Shown here piece by piece: positions 53,704 through 64,000 of a DNA stretch of 64,000 nucleotides. The position numbers and the translations under genes were made by a program. Origin of the DNA: Bidens hawaiensis (Eukaryota; Streptophyta; Magnoliopsida; Asterales; Asteraceae); contig JAIQDT010001668.1 in NCBI GenBank assembly GCA_021521415.1, positions 372,001 through 436,000 on the forward strand, given 5' to 3'. Every line of letters starts with the position of its first letter. The stretch's first letter is position 1. The notes beneath the pieces are model-generated. The model searched no databases and was not told the origin of the DNA. It was given only the letters and a program-made list of their open reading frames with translations.

Positions 53704-56700
53704 AAATCACTTAAGAAATTAAAATTTTTTTTGTTTTTGGAAACAAAGGAAATTAAAATAAAATTTGGTGTTGGCATTTAATCAAACACCTGGCGGGCAT
53801 TACTAGCGAAACCTCCAAACTAATGTCATTCAAAACAAATCGCCTAGAAAATGAAATGCTAGAAGACCAAATAAGCAAAAACCGAGAATGGGTGATGACG
53901 GTGGCAAAATAAAGGTGGAGTAGTGAGGTGGAGATGGGGGAGGGGGGTTAAAGGCAGTGGCGGTGGTGGGTGAGAGGCGGAGAGGGAAAGGGAGGTAAAG
54001 GCTATCCAACAGTTCAACAAAAAAAAACTATGCTTGATTTGAAATTATGTGTAATAATGAAAATCATTTACAAAATTTACCATGTTATTTTTTTAACAAC
54101 GTTTGTAACGGTATTTAGTGTCTGATTAAGTTTTAGTAAGATAGAATAACAATCGTTTATATTAATTTTGACACTTCAGGCCTGATTAATCTAAAACACA
54201 CCATTAAGAAGGAAACTTATCGCTATGAGAGAAACCCCTTGAGTTAGGTTTCGAACCAGGGATCTTAATGGTCGTGTATAAATCTTGTATATCATTGCTT
54301 TAATTGTATGGTGTTATTGAGTTTATTGTTTGAACTTTGATACTTTATATGTGCTTTTATAATCAGGTCATTGATCATATATTAGTTTGAGTTTAATAAC
54401 GCATGCATTTGCCCTTGATCGAGTCACACTGGCAAAGAACCTTTGGTTATTAGTGTCGTGTACTTGTGTTTGTTGATGCCAACGATAATTTGAGTTATTT
54501 AGTTAAACCAGATTTTGATACTTTATTTATTAAATGATATGAGATTGCTGATTGGTTGCATGCTTGATCTGTTGGTGTGCCTTATTTTACTAATATTGTT
54601 TACCACCTTGTTCAGCCTAACTCTTTTTTCCTTTTTATTTCTAACTCTTAATAACTAAGGCAACAACATCCTTTTTTTCTACCTTTTTTTTACGTTCAAA
54701 AGAAAAGAAAAACTTAATAGCTTGTTTTTTTCTTAAATTTCAACATTTTGGAGCTATGTGGTTTCCTTTGCCACTAGTTTTCAAACATTGTATGGCTAAA
54801 CCTACATAGACGTCCACATGATCGTTTCATATTAAACGCACAACGCATTACATAAGACTACTACATAAGACTACTATAATGACAATGAGGGGAAAAAATG
54901 ATACTCACGTTTAAGCATTAGCGTAGTACGTCTCCAATTGTGGCTCCTGAAGTTGGTTTTGATGTTTTGCAAACAACACACATAAACTAAATCTTTGTCG
55001 TATTAACAAGAAAGTTTTAACATGGGTAAAACTAAATCTTTACACCAATCTGAATTGTGACCATCACATTTGTGAAAACAGAACAATAAGCTCAAAATTG
55101 AAAGAATAGAACACATGGCGCATCTGAGATATATATAAAAACATGAAAGAGGAAAAAAAAGGCACTAACGTTTATAAACACACAAATTCGAGCAACCAAA
55201 ATAACAAAAATACAATCACAACAAATAGTAAAACATTTCATTCATTAGTATGAGATTTGAATTTTGAAGCGAAAAGGCCATTGCAACCATGAAGACGTAC
55301 GATTTAGTTTCCACACAATTTCAAAACGTATCAAGTACTATATAGTTTACTGTAGTCTTATTATTATTAACATTGCTATAGTTATTACACTCAATTTTTA
55401 TCTTAAGATTTATTTTTCACATCTTATAATATTGATACGTACTTCTTTAACCCATTTATTTATCATTTATTTTGATTTTTCTCTAATAACTTGTGTCGTT
55501 AACCTTAACAAAAAAAGGAAATCTGATTACGTGATCGTGTTTCATTTTTCTACTCTACATTATGGTATAAATGTTGTTGAACACGGAGTTGTAATCAAAA
55601 TATAGTTTTTTTTTCGTATCGTAAGCTATACACGTGTTCGTATTATACTGATAATGTGATGACCAAACCGATTGTGATTGAAAAATATCGGTATTATCAT
55701 AGCCGATATTGATATTCATTTTATGGTTTTTGTAACTGTGTTCAATATTTTCTCGACCTTCGGGTGTTGAATTTGTAGAAAATGGAGTTGTATTCAAAAT
55801 CAAGTATATTCTAATATTGTTAGTTATACGGGTGCTAGTACCGTAACAAGTAGCACCGATTCAGACTCAATTCAATTTCACCGCCATAACGGGCAACTGC
55901 CACCACCTAGTTTGTTTGCTAATTAAAATCCTAAGATATTAATGATAGTTGGCCTATTTTACTTCCATTTTATGTGAGTTTAGTTTAATTATTTGTTAAA
56001 TAATAGTTTTGTAGTTTTGTTTTGTTTTTAACATTATTTGTAATTAGATGAGGGTTGAGAGTGACGAGACATTATCATATCACAAGCCAAAAGCCACCAA
56101 ATCTGGTTAAGAGTCAAAATTTCCACACGAGGGGGCTTCACATATATGCTTTGAAGTCTAATCCGTGAAAAAAGGATAAAAAAAAAAGAAAGAAAGAAAA
56201 TCCAAAATGCTTTATATAAAGTTAGGCTCGTAATTTCAAATGAATTGCCTAACTAAATTAATGTATATTTTATGTTTTCTTACGGTTTTATTCAACATAA
56301 AGGTAACTACATAGTGAATAATGTTCTATTTTATGTACGTTATGTAACATGTTAGGCTGAACATAATCTACTATTTCCAAATTTAAATAGGTTAGGGAGG
56401 AAGGGACGCAACCTGTAAAAACCCAGCAAACATCTAATTCACGTTCGACAGCTTATCGTAAACCACTGGAACCCGGTAAACATCCAACCCCAGTGGCGGT
56501 GTTCCCGCCCAACATCCACCACTCCCTCTCTCTCTCTCTCTCATCATTTCTTCGGGTGTTATAACCCGATTTGGATAACTGATTCCACAACCGTAAGGGG
56601 TGGTGACGATGTTCTGTGAATACTCGCGATACCTAATTGGATTCACCCGAGACAACCGCACCTCCCTAATTAATTATAAAATACATTCCTTAGAGCATTC

Positions 56701-56930
56701 ACATCTCTATAATTTAACTGAAAATTAATTAATATTTTTTATCTCTGCTTTTTTTTTTCTTAAAAACCTTATAAATCTCATTCTACATATTAATTAAATA
56801 ATACTATTTTGTTCCTTTTTTTTATATTTAACCTATTAAACGTGAACCAACATGTTATTGGGTATTCATGAGAATTTAATGATAAGTGATATTTGTTTAG
56901 TGTTGAGCTTAATATCACCACCACCGCTTA
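53704..56930. other. Intergenic sequence, no gene recognised
   Basis: AT-rich, with a purine-rich strand at about 53930-53998 (GGTGGAGATGGGGGAGGGGG-type). Open frames (55264-55605 plus, 55555-55803 minus) have no domain. A 75-codon minus frame at 56434-56661 has less biased composition (TTPYGCGISYPNRVITPEEM) but no family I know. A (TC)n microsatellite lies inside it at about 56523-56541. Confidence 0.45.
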
Positions 56931-58858
56931 GGTGACCCGGGGCACCGCGTGATGGGTGCTCCATCACGAGTGATGCCGTTTTGTACATCGCCGCCGCTCG
57001 TCTATCAAGCTTGATGGAGGTCATTTGCGGCCATCACGCGTGGTGATGGGTGAAAACCAAGAAATATATCCGTTGGGGGGGGGGAGATGACCGTTGAGGG
57101 TTGGGAAAATAATTAAAAAAAAAACATATTTTACCTATATAAATAACTACAATATATCTTCAAAACATACACAAATCTAACTCAAAATCTTCTACTACAC
57201 ACCATTTTTAACATATCAAATGGAGGGTTCTAAGAAACGTGGGTCGGGTTCAAAGAAAACCCAAACCCGACCAAAGGTTCGACAAAATCTTGGCGAACCG
57301 ACAAGATTTCGCTTACAAGACGAACCCGACACAAACCAACCTTCCCAACAACAACCTTATTATCCACAACCTTTTCAACCATCGGAAAACTATCAACAAC
57401 CTTCCCAACAACAACGTTATTATCAACCGTCCCAAGACCAATCGTATCAAAACCGACCTTATATTCCACCTTTTTCTACCCAAAATTATCCACATAATGC
57501 TTTTCAAGCGTTTGGATCTCAACCGTCTCAACCGTCTCAAATGTCCGTTGATCCTCTAGACGATAACGAGGTTATACATCAATTTGCAAGTGCTTTTCGT
57601 CACAAAGTGCAAACTTTGGATGAAGATGAATCCGCTGATGAGGAGCCGCATCAAAGAGGTAATCGGCGTTGGTTGGCCGATGAGGAGGTCGCCTTGACCA
57701 AGGCTTATTTACATTGCTCCGAATAAAAAAAACACTCAAACCAACAAAGAAAAGAAGCGTTATGGAAACGTATTAAAGACCATTTCTCGCAACTTCCCGG
57801 CGCAACCGAACGAAACAAGGATCAACTGATTGGCAAGTGGGGAGATTTGAACCGAAAAATGTCAAAATTTAATGATTGTTACATCCAAGAGGTAACTATT
57901 TTAGTTTATTTATTATATGATCTAGTACTTTATTTTTACAATTTGATATATATATATTTTTCTAAATGTTTTGTAGTCTCGAACTCCACAAAGCGGAACG
58001 AGCGAGACGAATATCATAAAGAACGCTTTGCGCGAATATGTCTTAGTTTACAAATGTAAGGATTTTCCCTCATTGGATGCGTGGGAGATTGCGAGACGTT
58101 ACGCGAAGTGGGTACCGATTCCGTTGGTCGATTTGAACGGACCAACGACTCCAAGGAAGAAAGGATCTTGTTCAAAAAGATCAAAAACTTCCGAGTTCGG
58201 GGACTACACGACGTCTACTGGCGGCTTGTCATGCAACATGCCGAACATGAACTTGAACGAGGAACCCGAAGACAATCGACACTCCCACACTCACACGGCC
58301 GAATCGCAAGAAAAGTGGGGAACCGTCAAGACTTGGAAAGGAAGCGGTGGCCGAAAACTTCGCCGAATACAAGTCGGCTAAGATGGCGGAAATGGTCGAG
58401 ACGAAGGAGCGAAAGAAACAGGCTCATATTTTAAAAATGAACCGTGAAGAGACGTACATCACCCATTTGAATGAAAACAAAAAAAAACTCCGATCTAACT
58501 TTCATCCTACAACCGCACGATCATCTTGAGGAACCCCTTAAATCGATCCTAATTCAACGCAAACGCGAGATATGCGACAAGTGGGGTTGGGAAGGGCCAT
58601 AGGTTTTTTTTAAAGGTTTTTTTTAATTTAGTTGTTTTTATTTAATGTATTCTTGTTTTATTTTTTATTTAGTGTAATATTGTTTTATTTTTATTTATAT
58701 TTATTAAAAAAAATATCCATCACACACCATCACACCACACCACCACCCCTAATAAAAAACCATCACATGTGATGGATTTGGGGTTGGTGATGTGGCACCA
58801 ACTGATTGGGTGGGGTGTGTGATGAGTGATGCCATCACATCCAGCACCCCTCCCCCCC
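56931..58858 (+). mobile_element. PIF/Harbinger element carrying ORF1 only
   Basis: The ends read GGTGACCCGGGGCACCGCGT and, from the right inward, GGGGGGAGGGGTGCTGGATG. Shared GTGATGG(C/G) and CATCACGAGTGATG-like blocks support inverted termini, and TTA flanks each side (56928-56930 and 58859-58861). The interior has a decayed ORF1 but no DDE transposase. The terminal match is loose, so the exact ends are provisional. Confidence 0.6.
57220..58601 (+). pseudogene. PIF/Harbinger ORF1 (Myb/SANT-like protein), decayed
   Basis: The ATG at 57220 opens a Gln/Pro/Tyr-rich N-terminus (PSQQQPYYPQPFQPSENYQQ). A Myb/SANT-like trihelix domain follows, beginning RRWLADEEVALTKAYLHCSE. It is interrupted by a TAA at 57724-57726 and continues with WKRIKDHFSQLPGATERNKD and GKWGDLNRKMSKFNDCYIQE. 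An intron (57892-57976, GT...AG, phase 0) leads to a second exon with SGTSETNIIKNALREYV and KDFPSLDAWEIARRYAKW. A frameshift near 58350 precedes the C-terminal coiled-coil region (NFAEYKSAKMAEMVETKERK). The family is often annotated as NAM-associated or GST-T3-like; it assists the transposase in DNA binding. Confidence 0.8.
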
Positions 58859-61534
58859 TTAGAATTTAAACCGCTAGATTGTCGTCTTTGAGAACCCATC
58901 AAAATTTTAAGGCTCGAGACAAGTAAAAAAAGCCCCCTAAATCATTGTTTTATTTATGTAATAAGTAATTTTGACAATTTTATCAATTAAGTTGTATTTT
59001 CAAAGTCCAATACAAATCAATCAAAAAAAGTAATAAACAAGTTGCTATATAAAAAAACAAAAGAGAGTTTTTTCTATATAAAAAACACCCATAATGGGAA
59101 TTGATATATATAAAAAATAAAGGAAAAGTCTTTTTATATATAAAAAAACACCCAAAGAAATTGAACCAATTTAATACACTAAAAGTCTTTTTATTGCACC
59201 AAGCCACCAAGAAGTTATTTTATATTCTTTTATTTTAAAATAAGATATATAAAAAAATATATAATATTTTTAATAATTACGGGTCTCTCATGAGAGCGAG
59301 TGTTGGCCGCCCTCCTTGACCTCCCTATGGGCTGGGCCGTCTCTACACCAAAGTTCCAGAATGTTCTAGACGGTTCACGATGCACCAAGTGCTATCTGAT
59401 ATACTACGGAACACATTACATAACTCTAGTCCAAGATGATAGAAAAGAGTCAAAGACTAGACTTGGAAACTGTAGACTTCTTGTATAAAGTATTTACAGA
59501 AATCTCTAGACTGGGAAAACTCTAAAAATCAACTAGTATACTGAAGAAACACTAACCGGACCCCGGGCAGATTACGGATAACCTGGGGGTTAGATAGATG
59601 TTTCCCACGAGGGGTTAGACCCGGTAAAGATGGTTCTTCTGATAACCTGCAAAACAGACACGTGAGCTTGTCACTGAGAAGGGGGGGGGGGTTCCTCCTT
59701 GTGACCACCCTCCGGCGTGAGAATCAGACTAGATTGCTCTTTAAATATAAATGTATATTAAGAGATTGCTAGAGCAGATATCAGGTATAATATGATGATA
59801 ATATGATGAGATCAGATGATCATACCATTTGGGGTATTTATAGCCGAATGTAGGTTTCCAAGGAGGTGTGGCCGGCTGAATAGTATTCCTGTTCTACCAA
59901 CAGTGGCCTACGCACGTGCCCTGCTGGTAGTTGGTGGGTAGGCAGCGGCTGATAGTGACCAGGCCTGCTGTGTACTATTCCTTTTCCACCAACTGCCGGC
60001 TATGCACGTGGTATGACAGGAGTTGGTGAGTAGGCAGCGGCTAATAGTGACATACAGTACAGGAGCATGCTGCTCGCCATACTGTTGTCAATAAGCTGTC
60101 GTATCTTTAGTCAGATCTTTTGCCCATACCTCGTCAGGTACAGTACAGAAGATCTTCCCGTATCGTACGGACTGGCTTATTTGGGCGGGAGTATTCCCCC
60201 TCCCGCCCTTGTGCGGGATTGTTCCCGGCTTTGCTCATTCCTTCAGGTGACACTGAGTGATTGAGAGCTAAGTGCCTTGTGCGTGTAGCCTTGCTGCGCG
60301 GGTGGCCTTCCCTGATGGCTTTATCCGCAGCTGCGGGAACAGGCAGAGTCCTTCACCATTGGGAGGCATTTCCTGCGGGAACAGCTTGCGTACTGCGCGT
60401 AAGGACGTCACGTCTCTGAGCATGGTGGGTCCTGCGGATCCAGTTGGTTTCTGCGCAGACGTCCCTCTTCAAGGTGAGTCTTGCGGGTCCAACCGGGCTC
60501 TGCTGGGACCTACCTCTTCAAGTCCCCCCAGTCCAATGTTCTTCTCATGAATGTTTAATAAAGTGAGGTGAACTTTTGGACTTAAGCAAAGGGTTTTGAA
60601 AAGGGTTTTTTAAGGTTTTCCATGGGGATTCTTCCCGCGGAAGTCCTTGTCACTTGCAGAAATTCCCGACTTTCCTGCTTGATCTTTGGGTATGATGCGG
60701 ATAGGTCTGTAACCTCCTCGCAAGTCAGGAGCGTTGAGTCCCGCTTGTGTGGATTCTCCATGAGGTTTTGGTAGTTTTGAACATAGTGATCAATTATGTT
60801 AAAACCACCAATTCCATCCTGGAGCTTCAAAAAATGTAGTTCTCGACGTTCCCGCTATGCGGGGATGTTATTTCCGTTTCCGCAAGCATTGCCCAGAAGA
60901 TCCTTCTTGGTTACAATTCCCAGCGGAGCGCTAGGTATGTGAAGGGTTTTGCCTTTACACTGTACCCGCACCCGTCTTATGGTTACTTGATTGCCAAGGT
61001 ATTCTTGGCTTCAATTCCCTGCGGGTGCTAGGTATGTGAAGGGTTTTGCCTTTACACTGTACCCGCACCCGTCTTATGGTTACTTGGTTGCCAAGGTATT
61101 CTTGGCTTCAATTCCCTGCGGGTGCTAGGTATGTGAAGGGTTTTGCCTTTACACTGTACCCGCACCCGTCTTATGGTTACTTGATTGCCAAGGTAAGGGG
61201 TATTTTCCCGCTTACTTTTGAATCTTTTTGAATTTTGAAATTCGAAAGGTTGGTGAAAGGATAAGAACAGTCCAAACCTCTGAAACGTCGTGCGACGGTT
61301 TCTTCTGACTGTGTCAGGACGTGCAGGAAGTTATGGTGACGTGACAGTACATGGTCATTCCAGACGCTTTTTCAGGCGCGTGGGCGCGATTTTTCGGGCG
61401 CGTGGCCGCGAAATTAATGGTACGCGTCCTTTCAACAGCTGTTGCCAGCTTGCTTTTCGCCACGTGTCATAGTTTCACTGCACCTTCGATTTCTCTCTCC
61501 TCCGCATTAAATTCATCGCATTAATTGCGATTAG
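58859..61534. other. Non-coding region upstream of the spliced gene, repeat-rich
   Basis: Composition changes at about 59280 from AT-rich to mixed. There is an 11-G run at 59681. On the minus strand a TATA-like CTATAAATACCCC sits at about 59834-59846, hinting at an LTR or promoter read leftward. Two related ~105-bp units (about 59880-59988 and 59978-60060) share ACCAAC...GCACGTG...AGTTGGTG(G/A)GTAGGCAGCGGCT. Open frames here (for example 60272-60550 plus) have no domain. Confidence 0.4.
60906..61195. repeat. 97-bp tandem repeat, three copies
   Basis: AGGTATGTGAAGGG starts at 60933, 61030 and 61127. The unit includes TTTTGCCTTTACACTGTACC, CGCACCCGTCTTATGGTTAC and a GATTGCCAAGG end. The copies are almost identical (one has TTGGTTGCC for TTGATTGCC), so the expansion is recent. 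It lies about 350 bp upstream of the TATA box of the next gene. Confidence 0.95.
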
Positions 61535-61543
61535 TATATAAAG
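61535..61543 (+). promoter_or_regulatory. TATA box of the spliced gypsy-type transposon gene
   Basis: TATATAAAG at 61535 is followed about 30 bp later by a pyrimidine-rich TCCACACTTTTCACTTTTCT start region and by the ATG at 61666. Confidence 0.7.
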
Positions 61544-61665
61544 GGGGAGAAGGTTCTTTGTAATCCACACTTTTCACTTTTCTCTTCATCTTCTAAACGA
61601 TTTCCGGCGAATACTCACCTTTTCAGGCAAGCATTCTCTTGAAATCGTTTTCTTCTTTCTGCAAG

Positions 61666-63950
61666 ATGTCTTCACGTGATCTCGAATCTACAGCCGATGA
61701 CAAGAGTACTGCTGGCGAGTGCCAGTGTGCTCTGCCTGTCGATCTGTATCAGTACATCGTCAGGAAGTTCATGCTCGAGTCTCTCGAGCCTGAGTTTCCT
61801 GAACCCCACCAGACGGTGTATGATGCCCCCAGAGGCAAGATCGGGGTTTATGCTGCATTCTTTGTCTATGGGAATCTTAGGTTCCCATTGACAAAGTTTG
61901 TTTACCGTGTCCTTGAGAGGCACGGTGTGCACCTGACCGAGGTGCATCCGATGGCGATTGCCAAGGTTCGCCACTTCGAGTGGGTGTGCCGGATACTGGG
62001 CATTGAGCCCTTCGTCGACCGCCTGATGACCTTCTACTCCTGGAGGTGCATCCAGGGGTGGTACACGTTGATAACCCGGATTAAGGGTTTGAAGATTTGC
62101 GCAACCGAGCGCAGTCTTCGCTCGTGGAAGCGGGAGTTCTTCTACATTTCGGCTCGCGCCATCCCCCTTGCCATGAAATTCAAGAATGGGCAAGCACTTC
62201 CCAGCCTTCACGCCTCCAACTACCAGGAGGCGGAATGGTTTTCGAAGATATCCCGAGTCCAATCTCCGGTTTACCGGTTTGCGGAGTCCGGGATGGTGAT
62301 GTTGGGGATGAGCCGGGTGTGGAAGGATGCGGATGCGCAAAAGATCCCAATCGTCCTTGAATACGGTTCGAACTCTGTTCCTTACGGTATGCTCTGTTTC
62401 CTTTTGTTAATTTAGAATTTCTTCCAACTTCTTTCCTGTTTATTTCAGAGGGGAACGACTTGCAGTCGCTCATGTACCCGCGGGAGGCTGATGGTCCCGC
62501 TCGGATGGGTACTCGCGCTCTAGACGAGAACGAGTTGCCCATCCTAGAACAAACGGCGGATCGGTTCGTGGAGGTCTATCCGCTAGGCCACGAGATCCTT
62601 AGCGCCAGGCGGCCAGGTAAGGCGCTATTCGACCCTCGACCCCTCAATGTTGAAACCTCTGCTGGAATTCCTCTAATCGTATGTTCTGATGAGGAATCCG
62701 CAGATGGTCCTCCGTTGGTGCGGAAGAAGAAGGCTGCCGGCGGGAAGGGGAAGGAGAAGGTGGCCTCCACTGCCGATCCGGTTCCTCGGTCTGACTCGGA
62801 GACCGAGAGCGAAGAGGTGGCGGGGAATCCCGGTGGTGATAAGACCATTCCGGAGGCTGTGACAACTGTCACCGGAGAGCCCAGGATGACAATGGTGAGC
62901 GGCGTGAAGAGGCCGGCTCCATCGGGTTCATCCCCGCCCGTCCACACTTTCAGGCTCAAGAAAACCCGTAAGTACAAACTTCCTTTATCTTTAACTTCAT
63001 AGTTTTCCATCATTAATGCTTTTCTTTGTGCAGGCGTGGATGTTGACGCATTCCAGGGTGGAGCGCAGAGTAGTACCTCTCGGCTAATGACGGTAGGCCC
63101 GGTCAGCCTACCTGAGGCGACGACCCAGGCGGCTGCGCCTGCGCCTGCTTCCACTGGTTCAGTTGCTCACTCCGTTGAGCCGACTGTTCCAGTTGTGATG
63201 ACGTCACCGCCGGCCGTCAGTGCGATATTTACCGCATCTTTTACTGAGCCGGCGGTTACTTTTGCTGCGGATTCCGCGGCGGCGACCGCGGCGGCTTCTA
63301 CCATGCCTCCGTCATCGGCAACGACGGCCGATCCGTCAGGTATGCATGGGGCTTTTCGCCAACCTCTGCCTCCTTCCCATCTGCCTGACCTCTTGGATGG
63401 ATTTCCCTTGGGTTCAGGTGATGGGTTTGGCGGCTATCGGCCTGTTATTGACCCTACAGGTGCGTAGGGTTCTTTTGGCCTATTTTATATATTTTTATCA
63501 TCTTTTCCTAACTGCTTTATGTTTTTTGCAGTGTCGGATTCCAATGAAGTGTATGTTCCACGATGGAACATTCGCCGAGGAACAACCCTTCGCACCCCTG
63601 TGGAGTGCGTGGAGTGGGCTCGTCACGCTGCTCCCAGTGGTGCGTTGGGGGAAGCCATGGCTAGCTACCAGGAGGGTAGGCTAACCAATGAGCTTCGGGT
63701 TCTCCTGGCCCGGATGCAGTCGCGCGTCGAGCTGCTTTGTCGTGAAAACGACAAGTTAAAAGCAGCTCGTCTTCAAGAAGTAGCTCGGGCGCGGGCTGTC
63801 CGGGAGGAGAACGTAAAGCTTACCGCTCATTTGTAAGTCACCCCAGCAACATCTCAAAGTGATCTTGTAACGTGTTTCACCCATTATGTAAGTTATTACA
63901 GATGCTAACAATAGTTTTTTAAAAGGCAATTGCAATCATCATTAGAATAG
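61666..63950 (+). CDS. Spliced 'putative gypsy type transposon' protein (PF04195-like), probable TE gene
   Basis: Exons 61666-62386, 62449-62967, 63034-63459 and 63532-63832 join in frame across short GT...AG introns of 62, 66 and 72 bp, all phase 1. The last exon ends GTAAGT. A weak fifth exon (63926-63950) would end the frame, but the gene may run past the window. The N-terminal domain (FMLESLEPEFPEP, GKIGVYAAFFVYGNLRFPLT, FVYRVLERHGVHLTEVHP, HFEWVCRILGIEP, SWKREFFYISARAIPL) resembles the Transposase_28 family found beside Ty3/gypsy elements. Next come a Ser/Glu-rich basic region with KKKAAGGKGKEK, an Ala/Pro/Thr-rich linker and the start of a coiled coil (ELLCRENDKLKAARLQEVAR). No stop occurs in the four exons. 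The function is unknown. Confidence 0.65.
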
Positions 63951-64000
63951 TCGTGCAAACTCGTGTAATAATCAACTTTCCCAGCACATGTTTGGGAAGA
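63833..64000 (+). other. Edge of window: intron and possible last exon of the spliced gene
   Basis: GTAAGTCACC at 63833 is a strong donor. Acceptor candidates are TTATTACAG (ends 63901, gives an early stop) and TTTTAAAAG (ends 63925, gives eight codons then TAG). The true continuation cannot be decided here. Confidence 0.4.

Noticed and set aside
56434..56661. 75-codon minus-strand open frame as a small gene
   Set aside because: No recognised family, overlaps a TC microsatellite, and no promoter or leader evidence. Kept only as a note in the intergenic entry.
61672..62340. 222-codon minus-strand open frame
   Set aside because: Antisense shadow of the first exon of the spliced gene, with no domain.

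Overview
This is a window of a eudicot plant nuclear genome. It is AT-rich and dense with transposable elements, and only one ordinary host gene is clearly recognisable. The repeat families suggest Asteraceae: Sirevirus-type Ty1/copia with an extra ORF after pol, Tekay-like LTRs starting TGTAACATCC, and a multi-copy plant reverse transcriptase with a C-terminal nuclease-like domain. That assignment is inference from family resemblance recalled, not from a search.

Region 1 (1-9.1 kb) is AT-rich and dominated by Helitron termini. Several elements start TC, end CTAG after a CCCGTGT...ACACGGG hairpin, and lie in both orientations. A long-TIR foldback element and a 117-bp tandem duplication sit inside the largest one. 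Region 2 (9.1-20 kb) is a layered set of LTR-retrotransposon fragments: a minus-strand Ale/Retrofit-like copia 3' end with a ~150-bp LTR, about 3.4 kb of unclassified retroelement non-coding sequence with minisatellites, and the 3' part of a plus-strand Ty1/copia (RT-RNase H, PPT, 968-bp LTR). Into the last is inserted a 2.5-kb Tekay-like solo LTR with a clean 5-bp TSD. Region 3 (20.3-28.9 kb) holds a 2.9-kb Helitron with a very long perfect hairpin, a nearly complete hAT transposon (TIRs, 8-bp TSD, all catalytic residues, one frameshift), and a PIF/Harbinger-like non-autonomous element.

Region 4 (29.5-45.4 kb) is a complete Ty1/copia element with 739-bp LTRs and TSD TTTAT. Its integrase region is interrupted by a young minus-strand Sirevirus-like element (462-bp LTRs, tRNA-Met PBS, gag, deleted IN-RT, long extra ORF). 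The Sirevirus is flanked by a ~365-bp duplication of its host instead of a TSD, which suggests recombination between two insertions. Its LTRs and leaders carry palindromic AACTTCGCC motifs that also occur in the unrelated Tekay-like LTR at 16.3 kb.

Region 5 (45.4-53.7 kb) contains two MITEs (one with a tRNA-like relic) and the host gene: an intronless group S1 bZIP transcription factor on the minus strand (49209-49688). Its leader carries a 41-codon conserved upstream ORF of the sucrose-control type. Immediately upstream is a decayed reverse transcriptase with a nuclease-like C-terminus. Region 6 (53.7-64 kb) holds a PIF/Harbinger element carrying only its Myb/SANT-like ORF1, tandem repeats, and the start of a spliced gene related to 'putative gypsy type transposon' proteins with a TATA box and four to five exons running to the window edge.
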